Shown: positions 1 through 6,092, counted from the stretch's first letter. The stretch: DNA of 11,028 bases from MGBC102946 sp022793145 (GCA_947426265.1 CANEDJ010000044.1:1-11028); one strand, 5' to 3'. Notes: generated by a model from the sequence alone, not told the origin. Program-made: numbers and translations.

Positions 1-59
1 AAATCCCTTTTTCTTAAAATTGAAAATTTGTTCTTGACAAAGGGTACATTTTATTATCC

Positions 60-161
60 ATGATGCAAGAAGGCTTGGACTTGTCTCTTATTAAAAGAAT
101 AACAGGACTTTCTGAAAAAGAAATATTAAGTATTCAAAACAATTCAAGTAGTTCTTTATAA
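60..161 (+). pseudogene. Remnant of Rpn/PD-(D/E)XK transposase-like gene, C-terminal tail only
   Basis: The reading frame from the ATG at 60 to the TAA at 159-161 encodes about 33 residues containing QEGLDLSLIKRITGLSEKEI. This closely resembles the short C-terminal tail (xxLxEGLDxxxIxxITGLSxEEI) of Rpn/PDDEXK-type 'putative transposase' nucleases. Upstream, the frame stays open only to a TGA at 21-23, and the residues before the ATG do not look like the expected charged helical linker, so the nuclease core is not joined in frame. I see no convincing ribosome binding site for the ATG. Most likely this is a decayed or truncated copy whose body was lost or replaced at about position 55. It could instead be the end of a gene whose body lies outside the window behind a frameshift. 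The family assignment is from memory of the tail motif and is only moderately secure. Confidence 0.45.
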
Positions 162-194
162 AAGATAAGCAATAAGATAAATAAGTTATGACAT

Positions 195-225
195 AAAAAT
201 AGTTAGCCAAATATTTGCTAACTAT
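195..225 (-). terminator. Intrinsic terminator of the ZIP transporter gene
   Basis: A perfect 9-bp stem (199-207 with 217-225, ATAGTTAGC/GCTAACTAT) encloses a 9-nt loop. On the minus strand it is followed by a run of five T residues (195-199 on the plus strand are A). It begins 18 bases past the ZIP stop codon. The right side has no T-run on the plus strand, so it should work mainly for the minus-strand gene. Confidence 0.85.
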
Positions 226-242
226 TCAATGATATATAAATT

Positions 243-1040
243 TTATCCTAAAGCAATGTCTAAAATCATCATGATAGAAAAACCAATTAATGTAAATAGG
301 GCCATCAAGTCCTTTTTTTTATTACTTTGACTTTCTGGAACAAGTTCCTCTACAACAACATAAATCATGGCCCCTGCTGCAAATGCTAATAAGAATGGTA
401 ACAGAATACGCACTTTCATTACTAAAATAGCACCAATGACACCTGCGATAGGTTCTACAATTCCACTTAGCTGTCCTACAAAGAAAGCTTTGCTCCTACT
501 CATTCCATCTCTTCTAAGCGGCATACTAACAGCAGTTCCTTCTGGAAAGTTTTGTAGCCCAATCCCTAAAGCTAATGTCCAAGCTGCTGCTAAAGTTGCG
601 CCTTCTAACCCATATATCACAGAACCAAAGGCAACACCGACAGCCATACCTTCTGGAATATTGTGTAAAGTAATAGAGCTTACTAACATAATAGAACGTT
701 TGAAACTAGATTTTTTATTTGATGATTTTTTTTCAAAAATATCATATAATTTATCACCAATAAATAATAGCAATCCTCCACTGAAAAAGCCAACAAAAAC
801 AACTAGCCAAGGAATCAAGTTTAAGCTTTCAGACATTGTGATGGCAGGTGCAATCAGTGAAAAGAAAGAAGCAGCAATCATAACACCTGCAGCAAACCCA
901 AGCATTCCATCCATTAAATTTTTATTGATTTTTTTAAAAAAATAAACCAAAGCAGCGCCAATTGCTGTAATGCTCCAGGTAAATAAAGTTGCAAGTAGAG
1001 CTTGCCAAATTGGATTTAAAGATAATATATAATCAAACAT
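243..1040 (-). CDS. ZIP family divalent metal transporter (ZupT-like)
   Basis: This 265-residue polytopic inner-membrane protein probably imports divalent metal ions such as zinc, iron or manganese. It shows the ZIP hallmarks: HNIPEG (H126, N127, E130) in the fourth membrane helix and QNFPEG (N164, E167) with a following GxxEP (E196) in the fifth, which together form the metal site of the family. Length matches the prokaryotic ZupT/GufA group (about 250-270 residues). The cytosolic loop at about residues 100-115 is rich in lysine and serine and lacks the histidine cluster seen in many ZIPs. The ATG at 1038-1040 has a GGAGGG site six bases upstream (1047-1052). It is a single-gene unit with its own promoter and terminator, divergent from a lipoprotein and zinc-ribbon pair. 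I saw no recognisable Zur, Fur or MntR box. Which metal is carried cannot be read from sequence. Confidence 0.93.
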   Translation of the reverse strand: MFDYILSLNPIWQALLATLFTWSITAIGAALVYFFKKINKNLMDGMLGFAAGVMIAASFFSLIAPAITMSESLNLIPWLVVFVGFFSGGLLLFIGDKLYDIFEKKSSNKKSSFKRSIMLVSSITLHNIPEGMAVGVAFGSVIYGLEGATLAAAWTLALGIGLQNFPEGTAVSMPLRRDGMSRSKAFFVGQLSGIVEPIAGVIGAILVMKVRILLPFLLAFAAGAMIYVVVEELVPESQSNKKKDLMALFTLIGFSIMMILDIALG

Positions 1041-1069
1041 AAGTAACCCTCCACAATATAAGATATTCT

Positions 1070-1099
1070 AAAATAAGAAAGAAGAATGGGCACTGTCAA
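1070..1099 (-). promoter_or_regulatory. Sigma-A-like promoter for the ZIP gene
   Basis: On the minus strand, a perfect TTGACA -35 box (1094-1099) is followed after 18 bases by TATTTT (1070-1075). The predicted start of transcription, near 1063, leaves a short leader before the GGAGGG site at 1047-1052. It is the only perfect -35 in this divergent intergenic region. Confidence 0.55.
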
Positions 1100-1135
1100 G
1101 TATTAGTAAGATTGATAAAAAAGTATGAAGAATTT

Positions 1136-1164
1136 TTTCTTTCTTAAAAAAAATACGTTATAAT
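1136..1164 (+). promoter_or_regulatory. Promoter for the lipoprotein/zinc-ribbon pair
   Basis: A perfect TATAAT (1159-1164) lies 17 bases after a weak TTTCTT (1136-1141). The predicted transcript would start near 1171, almost at the ribosome binding site (1173-1177), so the leader is very short. The two divergent promoters are about 40 bases apart, and a shared regulator is possible but not shown. Confidence 0.55.
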
Positions 1165-1185
1165 AAAAGTGTAGGAGTGATATCT

Positions 1186-1656
1186 ATGAAAAAAGTAATT
1201 CTTTTCTGTAGTTTATTGGTTCTCATTACTGGTTGTGGAAATAAAACAATTTTAGAAGATGATTATGTTGTAAATACAAGTGGCAAAATGAATTGTGATC
1301 ATCAAGCTGAATTTTATTATAGTGATGGAGAAAAAACAGTTTATTTGGTTTGCTTAGAAGAGGTTACATTAATTGATAAAAATGGTGATATGACACTTCG
1401 AGAATTTTTTGAACATTATGATACTGTAGAAGTTCCAATGGATCGCTTCACATCTCCACTTTTAATTGAGGAACAATTATTTGATGGTGGTACTAGAATT
1501 TATAAAGATGATCCCGAAAAACAATATACAAGTGATGGAATTACAGTGATTCGATGTCAGACAATGGAAAAAAATAAAGATTATTATATAGGTCCTAAAG
1601 ATTTAAAGTTAGAGGACATAAAAGATGGTTATTGTGGAAAGAAGGTTTTAAAATGA
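1186..1656 (+). CDS. Small secreted lipoprotein of unknown function
   Basis: This 156-residue protein has a classic lipoprotein signal: MKK, a hydrophobic stretch (residues 4-13) and the lipobox ITGC with the lipid-modified cysteine at C17. It should be anchored to the outer face of the membrane. The mature part (about 139 residues) is acidic, has no membrane segment and carries four more cysteines (C37, C56, C124, C150). These could form two disulfides or bind a ligand. I recognise no known domain. The ATG at 1186 is preferred over a GTG at 1177 because the GTG lies within the AGGAG site (1173-1177), which sits eight bases before the ATG, and because the signal peptide then starts properly at MKK. 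Its stop overlaps the start of the next gene (ATGA), so the two are probably translated together. Its location beside a ZIP transporter hints at metal biology but proves nothing. Confidence 0.85.
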   Translation: MKKVILFCSLLVLITGCGNKTILEDDYVVNTSGKMNCDHQAEFYYSDGEKTVYLVCLEEVTLIDKNGDMTLREFFEHYDTVEVPMDRFTSPLLIEEQLFDGGTRIYKDDPEKQYTSDGITVIRCQTMEKNKDYYIGPKDLKLEDIKDGYCGKKVLK

Positions 1657-1859
1657 TGAGAAATTGTTTAAGATGTGAAAAAGAAATGGTAGAAGATTTG
1701 GATATTAAAGTAGAAGGTGCTGCATATGGATTAAAAGTAACAGAACAAGGGCTGTTAAATGGAAATCTTGGAAAAGTAAAATGTGCAGTCTGCCCTGAAT
1801 GTGGATATATAGAACCTTATGTTGAAGATCCTTCAAAGATTAGAACTTCATCGAAGTAG
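1653..1859 (+). CDS. Small zinc-ribbon protein (nucleic-acid-binding-like)
   Basis: This 68-residue cytosolic protein has two CxxC pairs, CLRC (C5, C8) and CPECG (C47, C50), a spacing that fits one zinc ribbon, with an extra cysteine at C44. Between them lies a glycine-rich stretch containing YGLKV and NLGKVK. It ends with a YVEDPSKI tail. Similar small proteins are widespread in low-GC Gram-positives and are usually listed as zinc-ribbon or putative nucleic-acid-binding proteins of unknown role. I choose the ATG at 1653. It has GAAGG seven bases upstream and overlaps the TGA of the lipoprotein gene; a second ATG at 1656 would work as well. The gene is followed directly by a terminator. A substrate or partner is not evident from sequence. 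Confidence 0.8.
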   Translation: MMRNCLRCEKEMVEDLDIKVEGAAYGLKVTEQGLLNGNLGKVKCAVCPECGYIEPYVEDPSKIRTSSK

Positions 1860-1891
1860 AAGTGAAACGATAATTGGTTTCACTTTTTTTA
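1860..1891 (+). terminator. Terminator of the lipoprotein/zinc-ribbon operon
   Basis: A perfect 9-bp stem (1860-1868 AAGTGAAAC with 1877-1885 GTTTCACTT) with an 8-nt loop runs into a T-run to 1890. It begins one base after the stop codon at 1857-1859. Confidence 0.9.
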
Positions 1892-1925
1892 TGGACTGAT
1901 GAAGCTAGCATAGTTGCACAAAGTC

Positions 1926-1934
1926 TGATATAAT
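1926..1934 (+). promoter_or_regulatory. Extended -10 promoter for the acetyltransferase/AraC pair
   Basis: TGATATAAT is a perfect extended -10 (TGnTATAAT) with TATAAT at 1929-1934. The -35 position at 17-base spacing (1906-1911, TAGCAT) is poor, as is usual for extended -10 promoters. The predicted start near 1941 leaves a leader of about 45 bases. No regulator site is evident, though a downstream AraC-type gene makes activation or autoregulation plausible. Confidence 0.55.
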
Positions 1935-1984
1935 AATATTTAGGAATTTGATAAAAACGAAAAATCAAGAAAGTGAGTAAAATT

Positions 1985-2569
1985 ATGACAGAACGTGAAA
2001 AAATGTTAGCAGGCGAATTATACGATTGCGGCGACAAGGAATTATTAGAAAGATGGCATATTGCAAAAGATTTGGCAAGAGATTATAATACGGCTTCTTC
2101 AAATGATTTAGAAACTAAAAACCAGATATTAAAGCAATTGCTTGGAGGAATAGAAGAAAATGTATGGATCACCCCACCATTTTATGTTGATTATGGAAAC
2201 AATATTTATATAGGAAATAATACAGAAATTAATATGAATTGTACTTTTCTAGATGATAACAAAATTACAATTGGCAAAAATGGTTTAATAGCACCAAATG
2301 TTCAAATTTATACAGCATTTCATCCAAAAAATGTAATAGAAAGAATGGGACAAAAAAAAGAAGATGGGACTTTCTCGTTTTGTAAAACCTATACAGCTCC
2401 AGTAACCATAGGAGATAATGTATGGATAGGAGGAGGCGTTATTATTTTGCCTGGAGTTACTATAGGAGATAATGTTGTAATTGGAGCAGGGAGTATTGTT
2501 ACAAAAGATATTCCAAGTAATACAGTCGCATATGGGAATCCTTGTAAAGTAGTAGCACCCAATGAATAA
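1985..2569 (+). CDS. Sugar O-acetyltransferase (maltose/galactoside acetyltransferase family)
   Basis: This 194-residue cytosolic enzyme of the LacA/Maa/NodL group should transfer an acetyl group from acetyl-CoA to a hydroxyl of a sugar. It starts with the family opening MTEREKMLAGELYD (the Mac N-terminal helical domain, residues 1-55). It then has left-handed beta-helix hexapeptide repeats with IGxN/IGDNV turns at about residues 73-100 and 140-172. The probable catalytic histidine is H113 in the TAFHP segment. It ends in the typical VAYGNPCKVV motif. Length matches the family (about 185-205). The ATG at 1985 is preferred over a GTG at 1973 because GTGAG at 1973-1977 then serves as the ribosome binding site seven bases upstream, and because family members begin here. 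The 3' end overlaps the AraC gene by eight bases. The in vivo substrate of this family is often unknown and may be a detoxification target. Confidence 0.93.
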   Translation: MTEREKMLAGELYDCGDKELLERWHIAKDLARDYNTASSNDLETKNQILKQLLGGIEENVWITPPFYVDYGNNIYIGNNTEINMNCTFLDDNKITIGKNGLIAPNVQIYTAFHPKNVIERMGQKKEDGTFSFCKTYTAPVTIGDNVWIGGGVIILPGVTIGDNVVIGAGSIVTKDIPSNTVAYGNPCKVVAPNE

Positions 2570-3347
2570 AAACTATTATCCAAAACAGCTTCCATATTTG
2601 CTCGATAAAGAATTTCAAGAAAATATCGAATATAAAGAATACTATATGGAAGAATTAAAAGATTGTGCCATGTGTATATGGACGATGCAATCAAAACGAA
2701 AACTTGATAAAACCATTTACAATTATATCTTGCCCGATGCTTGCATTGACATTGTAATTGATTTTCAATGCTCTACCATTTTATTTGCAGGCTTTAGCAA
2801 AGAGACCATTCCTTTTCAATTAAGTCAAACGATAGATTATATGGGAGTACGTTTAAAACCAAGTGTTTTTTATTCTATGTTTCATATTGATGCCAGTAGT
2901 ATTATGGATGCTCCAGTAGACTTTTTTCATATAGAAAAAAATAGTCATCTAGAAACAATTTTTCAATTAAAAAATATAAAAGAAAGAATTTCCTTTCTAA
3001 CGCAGTATTTGTGTACGAAAATGGAGGAAGGTTTTCATAGAGAATATGTGGACATTGTAAATGAATTATATGAAAATCCAAAAGAGCAAACTGTGGAACT
3101 TATTGCGAAACGTTTTGGATATGATACCAGGCATTTATTTCGTCTTTTTAAAAAACAATATGGAGTTTCCCCTAAAGTATTATTGAATATATTAAGGTTA
3201 CACTTATCTCTTACATTATTGCTAGAAAAGAATCAATCATTACAAGATATTTTAGAAATTTGTGGATTTTATGATCAATCTCATTTTATTAAAGAAATCA
3301 AAAAATATACAGGCTTTTCTCCATTAGAATTAATAGAAAAATATTAG
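2562..3347 (+). CDS. AraC-family transcriptional regulator with DUF6597-type N-terminal domain
   Basis: This is a 261-residue DNA-binding regulator. The C-terminal AraC domain (about 165-260) has two helix-turn-helix units: TVELIAKRFGYDTRHLFRLFKKQYGVSP (about 177-204) and LQDILEICGFYDQSHFIKEIKKYTGFSP (about 227-254), the second including the signature GF-DxSHFxxxFKK-TGxSP. The N-terminal part, with ILPDACIDIVID and a later FAGFSKE, resembles the DUF6597 sensory domain common in such regulators. Its ligand is unknown. The ATG at 2562 overlaps the acetyltransferase stop and has only a weak ribosome binding site, suggesting translation coupled to the upstream gene. An internal ATG at 2646 would remove 28 residues but has no better site. 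The likely target is its own operon, but this is inference from position. Confidence 0.9.
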   Translation: MNKNYYPKQLPYLLDKEFQENIEYKEYYMEELKDCAMCIWTMQSKRKLDKTIYNYILPDACIDIVIDFQCSTILFAGFSKETIPFQLSQTIDYMGVRLKPSVFYSMFHIDASSIMDAPVDFFHIEKNSHLETIFQLKNIKERISFLTQYLCTKMEEGFHREYVDIVNELYENPKEQTVELIAKRFGYDTRHLFRLFKKQYGVSPKVLLNILRLHLSLTLLLEKNQSLQDILEICGFYDQSHFIKEIKKYTGFSPLELIEKY

Positions 3348-3366
3348 GACAAAATGTCCTTTTTTT
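3346..3366 (+). terminator. Terminator after the AraC gene
   Basis: A 6-bp stem (3346-3351 AGGACA with 3355-3360 TGTCCT) with a three-base loop is followed by six T residues. The stem overlaps the last two bases of the AraC stop codon. Confidence 0.85.
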
Positions 3367-3368
3367 AC

Positions 3369-3397
3369 AATACAAATAGGGAAAGTTTCTTTATAAT
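3369..3397 (+). promoter_or_regulatory. Promoter for the VOC gene
   Basis: A perfect TATAAT (3392-3397) lies 17 bases after AATACA (3369-3374), a half-matching -35. The transcript would start near 3404, just at the GGAGGG ribosome binding site (3405-3410), giving an almost absent leader. Confidence 0.45.
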
Positions 3398-3417
3398 ATT
3401 ATTTGGAGGGATTTTAT

Positions 3418-3798
3418 ATGTATGAGACAATCACACCAAATATCATGGTAGAAAATGTGGCAGAAACGATTCAATTTTATGAAGAAAAATTAGGTTTTAA
3501 AAAAGTATTAAGTGTTCCAGAAGAAGGAGAAGCTCTTAATTTTGCTATTGTATGTAAAGATACTATTACAATTATGTTTCAGGAAAAACAAAATTTAATA
3601 GAAGAATATCCAAGTTTAAAAGTAGAACAAATAAAACCTACCTTTACTTTATTTATTACAGTTCAAGATGTATCTGAATTATATCAATCATTAAATGGAA
3701 AAGTAGAATTAGCAAAAGAACTTCATCAAACTTTTTATGGAAAAGATGAATTCGCTATCTTTGATAATAATAAAAATATCTTGACAATTTCAAATTAA
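3418..3798 (+). CDS. VOC-superfamily (glyoxalase/bleomycin-resistance fold) protein
   Basis: This 126-residue cytosolic protein has one glyoxalase-like domain made of two beta-alpha-beta-beta-beta modules. The first opens with TPNIMVENVAETIQFYEEKLGF (residues 6-27), the classic start of the fold. The second contains LFITVQDVSELYQSL (78-92) and ends with FYGKDEFAIFDNNKNIL (106-122), where a DxxG turn is usual and here reads DNNKN. VOC proteins use metal or ligand sites at the domain interface for isomerase, dioxygenase or drug-binding roles. The reaction cannot be told from this sequence, and I could not assign a full metal triad. The ATG at 3418 is chosen because GGAGGG (3405-3410) is seven bases upstream; a TTG at 3403 would put the site inside the gene. 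It is a single-gene unit flanked by terminators. Confidence 0.88.
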   Translation: MYETITPNIMVENVAETIQFYEEKLGFKKVLSVPEEGEALNFAIVCKDTITIMFQEKQNLIEEYPSLKVEQIKPTFTLFITVQDVSELYQSLNGKVELAKELHQTFYGKDEFAIFDNNKNILTISN

Positions 3799-3809
3799 AG
3801 TAAACCTTG

Positions 3810-3844
3810 AAAAAGCAGAATTTTATATAGAAATCTGCTTTTTT
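3810..3844 (+). terminator. Terminator after the VOC gene
   Basis: A 10-bp stem (3810-3819 AAAAAGCAGA with 3834-3843 TCTGCTTTTT) encloses a 14-nt loop and merges into a T-run. It lies 12 bases after the stop codon. Confidence 0.85.
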
Positions 3845-3845
3845 C

Positions 3846-3874
3846 TTGACTTCATAAGTGCTTTATTTTATACT
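3846..3874 (+). promoter_or_regulatory. Strong sigma-A-like promoter for the small protein/DUF3267 pair
   Basis: TTGACT (3846-3851), a 17-base spacer and TATACT (3869-3874) form one of the best canonical promoters in the window. The -35 box starts right after the T-run of the preceding terminator. Transcription would begin near 3881, about 17-20 bases before the start codon. Confidence 0.75.
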
Positions 3875-3900
3875 AACTATAATGAGGTAGGAGTGGTATG

Positions 3901-4215
3901 ATGGAACAAGAAATTATAAATCAAAAACAAGAATTAGAAGTATGGCTTAGTGACCCACATGAATTGGGAGCAAAACCATTTGACATTAAATATGTAACAC
4001 AGTTTGAAGATATCGATGGAATTCATTGTACAATTTTTAAATTCCAAAAACATTTTTTAGGGAAATGGTATCTAGGTATTGTGAGTGACTCTGGAACCTT
4101 TAGTGAAATGAAGGAATTTGATTTGGTAACTCATTTAGAAGATGCCAAAGAACTATTAGAAATACTTAAAAATTATTGGAAAGAACGAGCAAAAGAATTG
4201 AGTGAACAAGAATAA
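3901..4215 (+). CDS. Small soluble protein of unknown function upstream of DUF3267 gene
   Basis: This protein of 104 residues has no signal peptide or membrane segment. I do not recognise a characterised domain. Visible features are a DPHELGAKP stretch near residue 18, a central aromatic core (TIFKFQKHFLGKWYLGIVSDSGTFSEM, about 43-69) and an acidic-to-amphipathic C-terminal helix (about 78-104). The GTFSEM-like segment looks conserved in type, so this is probably a compact alpha/beta fold. Two ATG codons sit in tandem at 3898 and 3901. The TAGGAG site (3888-3893) is four bases from the first and seven from the second, so I prefer 3901. It has a strong promoter, and its 3' end overlaps the start of the membrane DUF3267 gene by 14 bases, suggesting a coupled pair. 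It could be a regulator or partner of that membrane protein, which is inference only. Confidence 0.78.
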   Translation: MEQEIINQKQELEVWLSDPHELGAKPFDIKYVTQFEDIDGIHCTIFKFQKHFLGKWYLGIVSDSGTFSEMKEFDLVTHLEDAKELLEILKNYWKERAKELSEQE

Positions 4216-4867
4216 AAAACAGTATTATATTTATGAAATGAATTTCCCTATTCTTACTGTTTTTCCTTTTTTCTTACTTTTTTTGGCGCTTTTTCCTTGC
4301 TTTTATCTTGGAATAAAAGTAACTTATGTGGAATTGATTGAGACTTGTATTTTAGTGTTTCCTTGGTTAATATTACATGAATTATTACATGGCTTTTCTT
4401 ATATGATTCATGGAGCAAAATTGAAAAATATTACTTATGGAATCTGTTTAGAAAAAAGTATTTTGTATTGTCTATGTAAACAAAACATTAGCAAAAAGAA
4501 TATTTTATGGTCTCTTTTTTTCCCATTTTTTTGGATAGGTATTGTAACATATATTTTAGGAATCTTCTTTGGAAATGTCACTTTAATTTTATTGTCGATT
4601 TTAAATATGAGTGGATGTGCAGCAGATTTGGTAATGTTTTTTTTCCTTTTCAAATTAAAAAATATTGAGTTTTCAGAATTTGATAATCCTTTTGCGTTTG
4701 CAATTTATACAGAAGAAGATATCAGCAATAAAAAAACATTTGGTCTTCGTTTTGTTGAAAAAAGGAATGTATTAGAAAAAAATGATTTAAAAAAATTTCA
4801 AATTAGTATTAAAAGTGTTTGGATTTTAATTGGAATATTTTGTCTATTTTGTTACTTACTATTTTAA
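4202..4867 (+). CDS. DUF3267 membrane protein, putative zincin metallopeptidase
   Basis: This 221-residue integral membrane protein has the zinc-protease motif HELLH (residues 59-63) at the end of the second hydrophobic segment (about 46-64), preceded by a first membrane helix (about 17-38). Two more helices follow (about 103-123 and 125-150), with a late one at about 205-221. Aspartate D142 in the SGCAADLVMFF segment sits where this family usually has a conserved Asp and may be the third zinc ligand. This layout matches DUF3267, listed as putative zincin peptidases related to intramembrane proteases. Substrates are unknown. The proposed start is GTG at 4202, inside the 3' end of the preceding gene, with no clear ribosome binding site. 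Translation is therefore probably coupled. An ATG at 4238 would remove 12 residues but also lacks a site. Sequence is very rich in phenylalanine and leucine. A terminator follows. Confidence 0.85.
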   Translation: MNKNKKQYYIYEMNFPILTVFPFFLLFLALFPCFYLGIKVTYVELIETCILVFPWLILHELLHGFSYMIHGAKLKNITYGICLEKSILYCLCKQNISKKNILWSLFFPFFWIGIVTYILGIFFGNVTLILLSILNMSGCAADLVMFFFLFKLKNIEFSEFDNPFAFAIYTEEDISNKKTFGLRFVEKRNVLEKNDLKKFQISIKSVWILIGIFCLFCYLLF

Positions 4868-4895
4868 ATTGAATATAATAATATGAAATTTATCC

Positions 4896-4930
4896 AACAA
4901 TATAAAGAATATTGTTCTTTTATTTTTACT
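4896..4930 (+). terminator. Terminator after the DUF3267 gene
   Basis: A perfect 8-bp A/T-rich stem (4896-4903 AACAATAT with 4909-4916 ATATTGTT) with a five-base loop is followed by a T-rich tract (4917-4928). It is weaker than the G+C-containing terminators elsewhere, so some read-through is likely. Confidence 0.65.
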
Positions 4931-4946
4931 TGTTTTTTTGTATAAT
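4918..4946 (+). promoter_or_regulatory. Probable promoter for the DUF2974 gene
   Basis: A perfect TATAAT (4941-4946) has a poor -35 (TTTTAT, 4918-4923) at 17 bases, partly inside the preceding terminator tail. The start near 4953 would give a leader of about 95 bases, one of the two longest leaders in the window. I find no convincing riboswitch structure in 4953-5036. Confidence 0.5.
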
Positions 4947-5048
4947 AAAAAAAGTCAAACAAAAATGGCAGTAGAGCATAACATATACTTTTTAAATCAT
5001 GCGTAAAATTAAAAATAGGAATTGAATACGTGGATGGGAGGAAAAAAG

Positions 5049-6092
5049 ATGGCAAACCTAATGGATTATGTGAAAAAATATGGGAATGTAAATTTTACAG
5101 AAAAACCATTTAATGATATTGATAATTTGATATTTTCGTCTTTATCTTATTTGGACTTTTCCGCTACTAAAATAAATGAAAACTGTTATACTTTAGAAGA
5201 GATTGGAAAAGAATATTTAAATCAAAATACTTATAAAGCAGTAAAAAAATTAGGAATAGCCATGAAGGATGCTTATCAATTGTTAGAATTACTTATAACT
5301 AAAAAAAGGTACCAAGAGGTTTTACTTTCTGACTATGTTTATAAAACGAATCGAGATATGCAGTTTTGCGCGCTTACCTTTCATATTTCCAAAAAATTAA
5401 AATATATTTGTTTCGAAGGAACAGATGAACAGATTAGCGGTTGGAAAGAAGATTTAAAATTAGCTTCCACTTTTCCAGTACCAGCTCATATAGAAGCCAT
5501 TCATTATGTCAATGAACACGTTTCATTATTTGGCCCAGATGTCATTATAGGGGGACATTCTAAGGGAGGAAACCTTGCTTTAGTATCTGGAATGTATATG
5601 AAGCTTTATAAAAGTAGTAAAGTGAAAAAAATATATAGCAATGATGGTCCAGGACTTCGATTGAAAGAATTTTCCTCTAAAGAATATCAAAGAGTCAAGA
5701 AAAAATATATTCATATTGTCCCAAATTCAAGTGTCGTTGGAATGCTTTTAAAGAGTGACAATTATCAAGTTGTAAAATCAAGCAAGCAAAATATTTTTGG
5801 GCATGCGATGTCTACTTGGCAAGTGGAAGATGATAAGTTGGTCCCAAGCGAATTATCTTTTAAAAGTAAGACGCTTGAAAATAATGCGTTTGCTTTATTA
5901 GAATTATATAGTGATAAAGAAAAAGAAGAAGTAACAGAATATTTATTTGGTGCTATGGAAAAAGCTGATGTGAAAAAAACCTTTGATTTATTGAATTTGA
6001 AAAAAATAATGAAGATAATGAAGAATTTAAAAAAGGTAGATGCTAGGGCCAAAATGATTGCTCGCGATTTTATTTTTATGATAGCAATATAG
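5049..6092 (+). CDS. DUF2974 (Mbeg1-like) alpha/beta-hydrolase
   Basis: This 347-residue cytosolic protein has the DUF2974 opening GNVNFTEKPFNDIDNLIFSSLSYLDF (12-37). Its alpha/beta-hydrolase core has the nucleophile elbow GHSKGG, making S171 the likely catalytic serine. Downstream, NDGPG supplies D199 and FGHAMSTWQV supplies H252, a plausible Ser-Asp-His triad. The FEGTDEQISGWKEDL segment (122-136) is typical of lipase-like members. A basic C-terminal helix (about 308-340) follows. There is no signal peptide. Family members are common in low-GC Gram-positives and are often lipase/esterase-like, but the substrate is not established. The ATG at 5049 is chosen because GGAGG (5037-5041) is seven bases upstream; a TTG at 5022 would add nine residues with no site. 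It is a single-gene unit with its own promoter and terminator. Confidence 0.9.
   Translation: MANLMDYVKKYGNVNFTEKPFNDIDNLIFSSLSYLDFSATKINENCYTLEEIGKEYLNQNTYKAVKKLGIAMKDAYQLLELLITKKRYQEVLLSDYVYKTNRDMQFCALTFHISKKLKYICFEGTDEQISGWKEDLKLASTFPVPAHIEAIHYVNEHVSLFGPDVIIGGHSKGGNLALVSGMYMKLYKSSKVKKIYSNDGPGLRLKEFSSKEYQRVKKKYIHIVPNSSVVGMLLKSDNYQVVKSSKQNIFGHAMSTWQVEDDKLVPSELSFKSKTLENNAFALLELYSDKEKEEVTEYLFGAMEKADVKKTFDLLNLKKIMKIMKNLKKVDARAKMIARDFIFMIAI

Noticed and set aside
367..945. Long open frame on the + strand opposite the ZIP gene
   Set aside because: It mirrors the ZIP gene in the antisense direction, has no ribosome binding site or recognisable domain, and is explained by the low stop density opposite a real membrane-protein gene.
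1896..1920. CTGATGA sequence resembling a hammerhead ribozyme core
   Set aside because: The required stem II and GAAA box do not follow; the bases that would pair contain mismatches.
4965..5006. Thirteen-codon frame (MAVEHNIYFLNHA) in the leader of the DUF2974 gene
   Set aside because: No Shine-Dalgarno precedes it and no competing hairpins surround it, unlike the MRIFAL leader.
4864..5055. Minus-strand open frame of 63 codons between the DUF3267 and DUF2974 genes
   Set aside because: It has no ribosome binding site, covers a terminator and promoter of the plus strand, and its product is low-complexity hydrophobic sequence.
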